From the NCBI RefSeq assembly GCF_000337695.1, contig NZ_AOIA01000167.1, positions 86,154-124,778 of the forward strand: a DNA stretch of 38,625 bases, given 5' to 3'. The translations under genes and the position numbers were made by a program. This document shows positions 7,769 to 14,772 of this stretch, piece after piece; within the stretch, counting starts at the first letter, position 1, and every line of letters begins with the position of its first letter. Below the pieces are notes generated by a model. It saw nothing but the letters and a program-made list of their open reading frames with translations. It was not told the origin of the DNA and made no database searches. The DNA comes from Natronococcus jeotgali DSM 18795. Its GTDB lineage: Archaea; Halobacteriota; Halobacteria; Halobacteriales; Natrialbaceae.

Positions 7769-8401
7769 ATGTCCGAGACCGAAACCGTCGACCGACTCAC
7801 GATCTACGCCGACTACGTCTGTCCGTTCTGTTACCTGGGTAAGCGTTCGCTCGAGCGGTACCGCGACGAGCGCGAGACGCCACTCGAGGTGGAGTGGCAC
7901 CCGTTCGACCTCCGCTCGGGGAAGCGAAACGCGGACGGCTCGATCGATCACGCGGTCGACGACGGGAAGGACGACGACTACTACGAGCAGGCCCGCGAGA
8001 ACGTCCGCCGACTTCAGGAAAAGTACGACGTCGAGATGAACCAGGAGATCGCGATCGAGGTCGACTCGCTGAACGCCCAGCTCGCCTCCTGGCACGTCTC
8101 GGAGAGCGACCCCGACCGGTGGGCGACCTTCGACGCGGCGATCTACGAGGCGCTCTGGCAGGACGGACGGGATATCGGCGATCCTGACGTGCTGGCGGAG
8201 ATCGCCGAGGAGGTCGGCCTCGCCCCCGGGGAGATCCGCGACGCGATCGACGACGAGGGGCTCAGAGCGGAGCTCGAGGAGCTGTTCGACGACGCTCGAC
8301 GGCAGGGCGTTACCGGGGTTCCGACGTTCGTCAACGAGGGCCGCGCCGCTCGCGGCGCGGTACCGCCCGAACAGCTCGAGCGCCTCCTCGAGGGGGAGTA
8401 G
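7769..8401 (+). CDS. DsbA family (FrnE-like) thioredoxin-fold oxidoreductase
   Basis: A protein of 210 residues. The N-terminal thioredoxin strand is followed by DYVCPFCYLGK with redox Cys18 and Cys21. A helical insertion fills ~60-170, and the C-terminal cis-Pro region is GVTGVPTFV (~187-195). Layout and length match the 2-hydroxychromene isomerase/FrnE/DsbA-like family. There is no signal peptide, so it is probably cytoplasmic and acts on disulfides of unknown substrates. It is convergent with the NAD kinase gene; the two stop codons are immediately adjacent. Confidence 0.9.
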   Translation: MSETETVDRLTIYADYVCPFCYLGKRSLERYRDERETPLEVEWHPFDLRSGKRNADGSIDHAVDDGKDDDYYEQARENVRRLQEKYDVEMNQEIAIEVDSLNAQLASWHVSESDPDRWATFDAAIYEALWQDGRDIGDPDVLAEIAEEVGLAPGEIRDAIDDEGLRAELEELFDDARRQGVTGVPTFVNEGRAARGAVPPEQLERLLEGE

Positions 8402-9226
8402 CTACTCGAGTTTCTCGAGCGCCTCGAAGAAGTTCGCCCGCGGTCCGGCGAGCGTGACGGGCTCGTCCGCGACCGAGACGTCGACGGTCGCCGGCGGCTC
8501 GAGTTCCCGCCGGTTTCGCCCGTCGCTGATCGCGTAGGCGGTTTCGGCGTCCGCGACCGAGAGCTCGATCTCGGCGTCGCGGTCGACGACCAGCGGCGGC
8601 ATCGCCTCGGTCGCCGCCATCTGGTTGACGATCAGCGCGTCGGCTCCGGGGCGAACGAGCGGGCCGCTCTCGCCGAGGTTGTACGCCGTCGACCCCGTCG
8701 GCGTGGCGACGAGAACCCCGTCGGCGTGGCCCTCGGCGTAGCGCTCGCCGTCGACCCGGATTTCGATCGTCGCGCCCCCGCCGTGGCCCCGCCGGGGGCC
8801 GTGGACGACGACCTCGTTGAGCGCCGGCTCGAGGGACCACCCCTCGCCTTCGGCCCGGAGTCGATCGAGTCGACGACCGTCGACGGCGCCGTCCGCCCGA
8901 ACCGATTCGACGACGTCGGCGACGACGGCGACGGCGTCCCCGGGATCGACGGCGTTGAGAAAGCCGACTTCCCCGAGGTTGACGCCGAGGATCGGCGTCC
9001 CCCCCACCTCGCGGGCGACGAACAGCAACGTTCCGTCGCCGCCGATGCTGACGACCAGCTCGCGACTCGCCATCGACGCGACCGGGACGCCGTCCTCGTT
9101 GATCGCGGCGCCGGTCGACTCGTCGACGACGGCGGTCGCGTTCTCGAGGGCCTCGATCAGCGTCGCGGCGAGAGCCTGTGCCCGCTCGTTGTCGCGCTGG
9201 GCGACGATTCCGACGGCGACGTCCAT
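8402..9226 (-). CDS. NAD(+)/NADH kinase
   Basis: A protein of 274 residues from ATG 9226 (MDVAVGIVAQ), which places the N-terminal strand correctly; an upstream frame adds non-conserved residues. It phosphorylates NAD to NADP. Motifs seen: the nucleotide-binding GGDGT at 62-66, ILGVNLGEVGFL at ~78-89 (family NxGxxGFL), the Asn-Glu pair in ALNEVVVH and the ATPTGSTAYN loop. The length is normal for archaeal PpnK. NAD synthetase is encoded 0.9 kb further on, but the two genes are not co-transcribed. Confidence 0.92.
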   Translation of the reverse strand: MDVAVGIVAQRDNERAQALAATLIEALENATAVVDESTGAAINEDGVPVASMASRELVVSIGGDGTLLFVAREVGGTPILGVNLGEVGFLNAVDPGDAVAVVADVVESVRADGAVDGRRLDRLRAEGEGWSLEPALNEVVVHGPRRGHGGGATIEIRVDGERYAEGHADGVLVATPTGSTAYNLGESGPLVRPGADALIVNQMAATEAMPPLVVDRDAEIELSVADAETAYAISDGRNRRELEPPATVDVSVADEPVTLAGPRANFFEALEKLE

Positions 9227-9345
9227 CGTGGTCGCATACCGGTCCGCGGGTGAAAAGGCCACCCGTCTCCATCCGAGTGCGAGGTCCCTGTGCAGGATGC
9301 GATCGCAGCCCACACTTTCTTTCGGAATCGCGGCTAGCTACGGGT

Positions 9346-9591
9346 ATGGCCGAACGGACGACCAACGACGAAGTGCTGAGCCGAAGCGAACTCGCCGACT
9401 ACCTCTCGGAGCTCTCCCGGCGGTTCGACGAGGGCGAGAGCGGGGTCGACGTCCCCGTCGGAAACAAGACCGTCTCGCTCGGTAACTCCGAGGACGTCTC
9501 GGTCTCGGTCGACATCGTGGAACGCTCCTCTCGGCTGCGGGGCGACCGCGAGACGGTGACGGTGACGATGAGCTGGAAACCCGAGTCGTAG
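9346..9591 (+). CDS. amphi-Trp domain protein
   Basis: A short protein of 81 residues with the pattern of the amphi-Trp family: an N-terminal helix with LSRSELADYLSELSRRF, a beta region (VDVPVGNKTVSLG), and a final strand ending in the characteristic MSWKPE with its Trp. The role is unknown. It is divergent from NAD kinase, with 119 bp between starts. The ATG at 9346 gives the full domain. Confidence 0.85.
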   Translation: MAERTTNDEVLSRSELADYLSELSRRFDEGESGVDVPVGNKTVSLGNSEDVSVSVDIVERSSRLRGDRETVTVTMSWKPES

Positions 9592-9763
9592 CCCGATCGC
9601 ACGCGTTCGGGCGACGCGACGTACCCAGGCAGTCGACAGACGGACGCCGCGACGTACTACCGGTGTGTAAGCCGCGGGCTCGCGGAGAACCGAGACGACG
9701 CGGGACCGATGGCGCGAGATCGAGGAGGAGGGAATACCCCCGTCGGATTCGCTCCGTCAAAAG

Positions 9764-9834
9764 TGCGCGGTCCGGGATTTGAACCCGGGCTAGCTGCGTG
9801 GGAGGCAGCTGTCCTACCGCTGGACCAACCGCGC
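9764..9834 (-). tRNA. tRNA-Gly (CCC)
   Basis: A 71-nt cloverleaf on the minus strand. The acceptor GCGCGGT pairs fully with ACCGCGC, with discriminator A. The anticodon stem GCTGC/GCAGC holds loop CTCCCAC (anticodon CCC), and the T-arm is CCGGG TTCAAAT CCCGG. CCA is not encoded and there is no intron. Confidence 0.95.
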
Positions 9835-10092
9835 TTCGTATCCGGAGTTTCCGTTCTACGAAGTTAAGGTCACCGTTTCCCGCGGGACGCTACTCTTCCC
9901 GGCCGCGAGCGGCCCGTCGATCCGCTCCGGACGCCCGATCGATCTCTCCGAGCCCGAGCGGGGATTCTCTCCTCCTCGCGCTTCGAAGGAAGCGAACGCG
10001 CTCCGGCTCGAGCGACGATCGAAACCGACCGAACGTCCACGTTGCGTCGTTCAGGGGAGCCTATTAGGTCCGTCCTTCCGTACCTCCGTTCG

Positions 10093-10887
10093 ATGCTCGA
10101 TCTTCGGTTTTCTGACGCGGAGCTGGACGAACGGCGCGATCACATCACGAACTTCGTTCGCGAGCAGGTCGACGGCGCGGGAACCGACGGGGCGGTCCTC
10201 GGGCTCTCGGGCGGGATCGATAGCACGCTCGTCGCCCACCTCGCGGTCGACGCCCTCGGCGCCGAGGGCGTTCACGGGCTCGTCCTCCCGGCGCGGGTCA
10301 GCGGCGACGACAACATGAGCGACGCCGAACGCGTCGCCCGCGAGCTCGGGATGAGCTACGACGTGATCGAGATCGAACCGATCGTCGACTCGCTACTCGG
10401 CGCCTACCCCGAGGCCGAGGGCGACCGAACCGCGGTCGGGAACGCTCGAGCCCGCGTCCGGGCGGTGCTGAACTACCTCGTCGCGAACCACGAGAGCCGA
10501 CTCGTGCTCGGCACCGGCAACCGCAGCGAGGCCGCGGTCGGCTACTTCACGAAGTACGGCGACGGCGCCGTCGACTGCCACCCGATCGGGAACCTCTACA
10601 AGGCACAGGTCCGCCAGCTCGCTCGCCACGTCGGCGTCCCCGAGGATCTGGCGGCGAAACCCGCGACGGCGGAGCTCTGGGAGGACCAGACCGACGAGGA
10701 CGAGATGGGATTCGACTACGAGACGCTCGATACGATCCTCGTCAGCCACGTCGACGGCCCGCTGTCGGCCGACGTAACGGCCCGCGAGCACGGCATCGAC
10801 GTCGAGACCGTCGAGACGGTTCGACGGATGTACGAGCGCAGCGAGCACAAGCGGCGGGCGCCGGCGTCGCCGGACCCCCTCGAGTAG
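10093..10887 (+). CDS. nadE: NAD(+) synthetase, ammonia-dependent type
   Basis: A protein of 264 residues. It amidates nicotinate adenine dinucleotide to NAD. The PP-loop motif LGLSGGIDSTLVA covers residues ~37-49; further family blocks are LVLGTGNRSE and YFTKYGDGAVDCHPIGNLYK, then the C-terminal LWEDQTDEDEMGFDYETLD. There is no glutaminase domain, so it is the short NH3-dependent form. ATG 10093 (MLDLRFSD) was chosen over upstream alternatives because it starts exactly at the conserved helix. Confidence 0.95.
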   Translation: MLDLRFSDAELDERRDHITNFVREQVDGAGTDGAVLGLSGGIDSTLVAHLAVDALGAEGVHGLVLPARVSGDDNMSDAERVARELGMSYDVIEIEPIVDSLLGAYPEAEGDRTAVGNARARVRAVLNYLVANHESRLVLGTGNRSEAAVGYFTKYGDGAVDCHPIGNLYKAQVRQLARHVGVPEDLAAKPATAELWEDQTDEDEMGFDYETLDTILVSHVDGPLSADVTAREHGIDVETVETVRRMYERSEHKRRAPASPDPLE

Positions 10888-10900
10888 CGCCCGGTCTCGC

Positions 10901-11428
10901 CTACCGCCACTCGTCCTCGAGGAGCCCGTACCAGTGGGTATCCCGGTACTCGCCGTCGACGAACGCGGCGTCGCGGTGGACGCCCTCCTCGGAGAACCCG
11001 ACCGACTCGAGGAGTCGCTTCGAGCCGTCGTTGAACCGGTAGACGCGGGCGGCGAGGCGGTGGAGTCCGAGCTGGTCGAACCCGTGGCCGACGACGAGCT
11101 CCACGGCCTCGGTTCCGTACCCCCGGCGCTGGTGGGCCGGCGCGATCCAGTAGCCCAACTCGGCGCCAGCCGACTGCCAGTCGATCGCGTCGAGGCCGAC
11201 CGTCCCCACGGGGGTCGCGTCGGCGACCACCAAGAGGTGGATCGCGTCGTCCGAACAGACGACGTCGTCGTAAAACGCCCGCTCCTGCTCGGCGTTGAGC
11301 GGCATCGAGCGCCCGATCGGCCGTCGGATCGCGGGATCGTTGACCTGGGCCTGGAGGAACTCGAGGTCTTCCTCCTCGATCGTGCGCAGCGTGACGTCGT
11401 CGCCGGTCAGAAACGCGGGTCCGGGCAT
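10901..11428 (-). CDS. GNAT family N-acetyltransferase (RimJ/RimL-like)
   Basis: A protein of 175 residues. The N-terminal DDVTLRTIEEEDLEFL, the central AELGYWIAPAHQRRGYGTEAVEL with the acetyl-CoA pyrophosphate loop QRRGYG, the LHRLAARVYRFNDGSKRLLESVGF block and the C-terminal EYRDTHWYGLLEDEW match the RimJ/RimL-like GNAT branch, which acetylates protein N-termini or small amines. The substrate is not predictable. It ends 13 bp from the convergent nadE stop. Confidence 0.9.
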   Translation of the reverse strand: MPGPAFLTGDDVTLRTIEEEDLEFLQAQVNDPAIRRPIGRSMPLNAEQERAFYDDVVCSDDAIHLLVVADATPVGTVGLDAIDWQSAGAELGYWIAPAHQRRGYGTEAVELVVGHGFDQLGLHRLAARVYRFNDGSKRLLESVGFSEEGVHRDAAFVDGEYRDTHWYGLLEDEWR

Positions 11429-11494
11429 CTACTCATTGCCTCCACGGCGGGCGAAAAAAGCGATTCGGCCGTCCGCGATCGGGTTCCGGGACTC

Positions 11495-12193
11495 CTACTC
11501 GAGCAGTTCCCCGAGCTCCGCGGCGTGTGTTTCCGCCAGCTCGCCGAAGGCCTCGACCTCCCGTCGCTCCTGGGTCGCGCGGTCGGCGTCGTCGCGCACC
11601 CGTCGTTTCAGGGCGGCGAGCGCGTCGGTCTCGGTGGCCGCGAGCTCCTCGGCGACCGTCCGGGGGCGGTCCTCGAGCCGCGAGAGCAGCCCCATCCGGA
11701 GCGCCTCCTCGGCGCCGACGACCCGCCCGGTACAGGCGAGCTCCAGGGCGGCGCCCTCGCCGACGATCCGGGGCAGCCGGACGGTGCCACCCCAGGCGCC
11801 GAACAGCCCGAACGTGACCCCCGGTTCGCCGTAGCTCGAGTCGGGGGTCCCGACCCGGAGGTCACAGGCCAGCGCGAGCTCGAGCCCGCCGCCGCGGGCA
11901 GGGCCGTCGATCTCCGCGACGACGACGGGATCGGCGTCCTCGATCGTCCGGGCGACGCGCTGGCCCAGCCGGGCGAACTCTTCGGCCTCCTCCCGGTCGA
12001 GTTCGGCGACCGCCTCGAGGTCGGCGCCGGCACAGAACGCGGGTCCGGCACCTCGCAGCGCGATCACCGGTTCGTCGGCGTCGGCGACTGCCCGCTCGAG
12101 GGCCTCGAGTCCAGCGACGGTCAGGGCGTTGCGTCGGTCCGGCCTGTCGATCGTGATCGTGCGGATCGGTCCCTCGCTGTCGACGTCGATCAT
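11495..12193 (-). CDS. Enoyl-CoA hydratase/isomerase family protein
   Basis: A protein of 232 residues, slightly short for a crotonase (~255). The oxyanion-hole elements are present: AFCAGADL at ~51-58 and IDGPARGGGLELALACDLRV at ~94-113. The GEPGVTFGLFGAWGGTVRLPR block of the active-site region follows. Usual crotonases carry Glu residues near GExxLG and PExxLG; here one is in GEPGV, so the exact reaction (hydratase, isomerase or other) is uncertain. It acts in the cytoplasm on acyl-CoA. It is divergent from the next gene, with 57 bp between the starts. Confidence 0.88.
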   Translation of the reverse strand: MIDVDSEGPIRTITIDRPDRRNALTVAGLEALERAVADADEPVIALRGAGPAFCAGADLEAVAELDREEAEEFARLGQRVARTIEDADPVVVAEIDGPARGGGLELALACDLRVGTPDSSYGEPGVTFGLFGAWGGTVRLPRIVGEGAALELACTGRVVGAEEALRMGLLSRLEDRPRTVAEELAATETDALAALKRRVRDDADRATQERREVEAFGELAETHAAELGELLE

Positions 12194-12250
12194 GCGAGGA
12201 GTGTACCGGGCGTTTCCAAAGGTCTTTGCCTCCTCCCTCGTAACGGCCCT

Positions 12251-12943
12251 ATGATGGAACAGGCGGACAGCTGTCGGCGTGCGGCCCTCGAGGCCGTTAC
12301 GGACGTCGAGCCCCCGGCGCTACACGAGTTCATCGAATCCACGCTCGAGAGCGCGTCGATGCTCCCCGGCGCGCTCACCCTCGAGAGCGCCCGCGCGGTC
12401 GACTCGAGCGACCCGATCGGTCGGGACGACGCTCTCGACGACGGGATCGTCACGCACGCCGCCGGCGTACAGCTCATCTACGAGGGGCTCCGACTCACCC
12501 GCTCGCTGGCCCGCGAGGAACCCTGGTCCGACGCGGAGACCGACGCCGACGGCGACCTCGAGGTCCTCGCGGCCGACATCCTCGTCGCCCGCGGCTTCTA
12601 CCTGCTGGCCCGGACCGACGCCGCGGACAAGGCGGTCCGAACCGTCCAGGCGTTCGGCCGCGACCAGACCCACCGACTCGAGAGCCGCGAGGGCTCCGAC
12701 CCCGCGGTGACCCGCGATACGAACCTCGAGCGGGACGTCCTCGAGCTGGCGGTACGCGCCGGCGCCGCGGCCGTCGACGAGGGCCCGTCCCCGTCGCTGC
12801 TCGAGACCGCCGACGAAATTGCCGCGGCCGCCGGCACGTCGTTTCCCGCGGTCGAGCGGTCGGCGATCGCCGCCGACCCGCTCTCGGAGCGCTCGCTCGA
12901 GGAGTCGCCGACCGATCGCGCGACCTCCGTCACCGACAGCTGA
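12251..12943 (+). CDS. Uncharacterised haloarchaeal helical protein
   Basis: A protein of 230 residues from ATG 12251. It is almost all helix-forming: MMEQADSCRRAALEAVTDVEPPALHEFI, then a His-containing VTHAAGVQLIYEGLRL and ILVARGFYLLARTDAADKAVRTVQAFGRDQT. The arrangement is faintly like the helical fold of polyprenyl synthases without their DDxxD motifs. I believe it is a haloarchaea-specific DUF family (possibly DUF7114) but cannot confirm it. A longer in-frame opening upstream runs antisense to two real genes and is not coding. Confidence 0.75.
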   Translation: MMEQADSCRRAALEAVTDVEPPALHEFIESTLESASMLPGALTLESARAVDSSDPIGRDDALDDGIVTHAAGVQLIYEGLRLTRSLAREEPWSDAETDADGDLEVLAADILVARGFYLLARTDAADKAVRTVQAFGRDQTHRLESREGSDPAVTRDTNLERDVLELAVRAGAAAVDEGPSPSLLETADEIAAAAGTSFPAVERSAIAADPLSERSLEESPTDRATSVTDS

Positions 12944-13017
12944 TCGCGACACGGCGACCCACGCCTGCTGGCGAATCGAAACCCCTAAAGTGGACTCGAC
13001 GTAACGAACGAGTGCGC

Positions 13018-13089
13018 GCCTGGGTAGCTTAGCGGTAAAGCGCGTCCTTGGTAAGGACGAGACCCCGGATTCAAATTCCGGCCTAGGCT
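13018..13089 (+). tRNA. tRNA-Thr (GGT), copy 1
   Basis: A 72-nt cloverleaf. The acceptor GCCTGGG pairs with CCTAGGC (one G-U), with discriminator T. The anticodon stem CGTCC/GGACG has loop TTGGTAA (anticodon GGT), and the T-arm is CCGGA TTCAAAT TCCGG. It shares its first ~46 nt exactly with the second copy 232 bp downstream. An A/T-rich TATA-like CCTAAAG lies ~33 bp upstream. Confidence 0.93.
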
Positions 13090-13249
13090 CTCACTGAGTT
13101 CTGCCGTTCGGCGCTTCCTCCTCGAGCGAGAGCCGTCGGTACGGGACAGTGAGAGGTCTCGAGGCGACCCCGTCGCGGCTCGACCGCCGGCGCTCGCGAG
13201 ACGGGTTTCGAAAGGGATAAATTCGCCTCGGACGAACCCCGAATTACGC

Positions 13250-13321
13250 GCCTGGGTAGCTTAGCGGTAAAGCGCGTCCTTGGTAAGGACGAGAGCCCGG
13301 GTTCAAATCCCGGCCTAGGCT
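13250..13321 (+). tRNA. tRNA-Thr (GGT), copy 2 (integration target)
   Basis: A 72-nt cloverleaf with the same anticodon GGT. It differs from copy 1 in the variable loop (G for C) and in the T-stem, where CCGGG/CCCGG replaces CCGGA/TCCGG, a compensatory pair change, so both copies are probably functional. Its last 16 nt plus the following CT form the left attachment site of the island. An A/T-rich TATA-like stretch (GGATAAATT) lies ~30 bp upstream. Confidence 0.93.
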
Positions 13322-13323
13322 CT
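13306..13323 (+). repeat. attL of the tRNA-Thr island
   Basis: The 18-nt AATCCCGGCCTAGGCTCT covers the 3' end of tRNA-Thr copy 2. It recurs with one mismatch (AATCCCGGCCTAAGCTCT) at 20771-20788, 7.5 kb away. This is the classic signature of integrase-mediated insertion into a tRNA 3' end. Confidence 0.8.
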
Positions 13324-13394
13324 TATCATTTTGTTCACAATACTACGCAGAACCAGCTGTGGGTGTTCTCTACGTCCTCATTCCTATGAGGGAA

Positions 13395-13649
13395 TTAGTT
13401 GAGGTAGTTCAACGAACTCCTTCTTATAAGAGACAACAACTGGACCGCGCCCGCAGTGTATCCATTCTTCTCAGTTACTAGTGAGAAACCGCTCCCCATT
13501 TTCCGCCAGATTCTGAACTCGTGAAGCCGACGTCCAGACAGCTCGTTTAGATTCGTTATTCCTTCGTCGTCGCACCACCGAATGAAGTGACCCAGTCGTG
13601 AGCGATGGAAGTAGATGGTTGCTTGAGTGACGCTGTTTTCGCGGTCCAC
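13395..13649 (-). pseudogene. Integrase fragment (tyrosine recombinase N-terminal domain)
   Basis: A fragment of ~84 residues from a GTG. The segment IYFHRSRLGHFIRWCDDEG followed by LNELSGRRLHEFRIWRK is the SAM-like core-binding domain of a haloarchaeal tyrosine integrase. It aligns directly with YHYRLKHFIRWCEEVE and MNDLSGRDLQRYKTWRR of the intact integrase at 32401. The catalytic domain (Arg, HxxR, Tyr) is absent and there is no ATG, so this is a remnant. Its place 72 bp from attL suggests it once belonged to the integrase that inserted the island. Confidence 0.8.
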
Positions 13650-13711
13650 AGTGGAGGCGTTTCTTCACAGTTGGTTGATCTTCATGACTGTCAATCTGAT
13701 TAACCCCAGTG

Positions 13712-14623
13712 TTACCGGATCAGACCCGACTGCTCTTCGAGTGATTTTGAATCCGCTCTGACCGATGCGTAGACGCGATCGGCCCACTCGCGCGCAATCG
13801 GCGCGTCCGTATCGACGAACACCTGCATCAGACCGGTGGTCTCATCGTAGCCCCCGATCCCAACGCGGTCGCCGAACAGTGCGAGGCCGTACGGCAGGTC
13901 TTCACGCGTTCGGAGAGTCAAGTGTCCGCGATCGATCGCTTTGCGGGCACGCTCGGGGTACGCCTCACACAGTTTTTCGGCGATGTGCGGCAGGTAGATG
14001 ATTTCGGTGTCGGTTTCGTTGAACACTCGTTGGTGGAACTCGCCGAGAACCAGCGGTGCCATGTGCGTCGTGTTGAACCCCCGGAACGTCTCCGACTCGT
14101 TGACGAGCGCGATGAACCGCTCGACTGGTTTGTAGGGGTCGTCCGGTTCGGCGACGGTGATCGTCGCGTCCACAAACGGTTCGATGACGAACTCTCGGTG
14201 GTCCTCGCAGATGACATCAAGTAGCGGGGTCAGTCTGTGTGCGGTCCGTACGTTGGCCTCGAACCGGAGCATCTCCTCCGCGACGACTTCGCCGCGCCAG
14301 GTCAACTGGAATCGGCCATCGACTTTCTCGACGAAGTCCTGCTCGTCGAGCCACTGCGTGTACCGGTGGCTCGTCGCCCGCGAGACGTCGAGGCGCGCTT
14401 CGATTCCCCGCCGATCGAGCGGTTCCTCCAGCAGTGCTTCGAGGACGGGGCCGTGCCTGACGATGTCGCCGAGGAGGTCCGTATCGATACGATCACCCGC
14501 GGCGTCCAGACGCTGGCCGAGGTAACGACGGTTCCGTTCGTTTTCTAGAATCGCCTCCAGGACCGGCGAGCCCGGTGGTGGACGACTGTGTCCGTCCGAT
14601 CGGTCGTCTTGATCAGGCACCAT
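13712..14623 (-). CDS. FilR1-type winged-helix transcriptional regulator, paralogue 1
   Basis: A protein of 303 residues from ATG 14623. Residues ~30-100 form a winged helix (HGPVLEALLEEPLDRRGIEARLDVSRATSHRYTQWL). The C-terminal ~150 residues match the domain seen in FilR1-like regulators (DUF1724): SETFRGFNTTHMAPLVLGEF, IAEKLCEAYPERARKAIDRG, YGLALFGDRVGIGGYDETTG and a final VFVDTDAPIAREWADRVY. It is a predicted DNA-binding sensor with unknown ligand. It is divergent from the FAD oxidoreductase gene, which is its likely target. A paralogue at 19639 shares the domain layout, most sequence blocks and 52 bp of promoter. Confidence 0.88.
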   Translation of the reverse strand: MVPDQDDRSDGHSRPPPGSPVLEAILENERNRRYLGQRLDAAGDRIDTDLLGDIVRHGPVLEALLEEPLDRRGIEARLDVSRATSHRYTQWLDEQDFVEKVDGRFQLTWRGEVVAEEMLRFEANVRTAHRLTPLLDVICEDHREFVIEPFVDATITVAEPDDPYKPVERFIALVNESETFRGFNTTHMAPLVLGEFHQRVFNETDTEIIYLPHIAEKLCEAYPERARKAIDRGHLTLRTREDLPYGLALFGDRVGIGGYDETTGLMQVFVDTDAPIAREWADRVYASVRADSKSLEEQSGLIR

Positions 14624-14675
14624 GTGACTCACTCTCTAGACAGAGGATGGCACTGATAGTAACTCTATCCCGTAC
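14624..14675 (-). promoter_or_regulatory. Conserved promoter block of FilR1-type gene 1
   Basis: The 52 nt before the ATG, read on the minus strand, begin GTACGGGATAGA, continue with TACTA, GTG and CCTCTGTC, and end at the start codon. By hand alignment 40 of 52 positions match the 52 nt before the paralogue's ATG at 19639, without gaps. The block may contain the promoter and an autoregulatory operator. Confidence 0.6.
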
Positions 14676-14772
14676 CCGGTCCGAAATTCGTCTCACCACC
14701 TGAAACGGCACTCTCGATGCCGAATGCTACTCGATGGGTGAGGCCAACATCCGTGCTGTCGTCTACTTCTGT

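Noticed and set aside
10934-12250. N-terminal extension of the helical protein gene at 12251
   Set aside because: The extension would run antisense through the acetyltransferase and hydratase genes. The ATG at 12251 starts the conserved-looking part.
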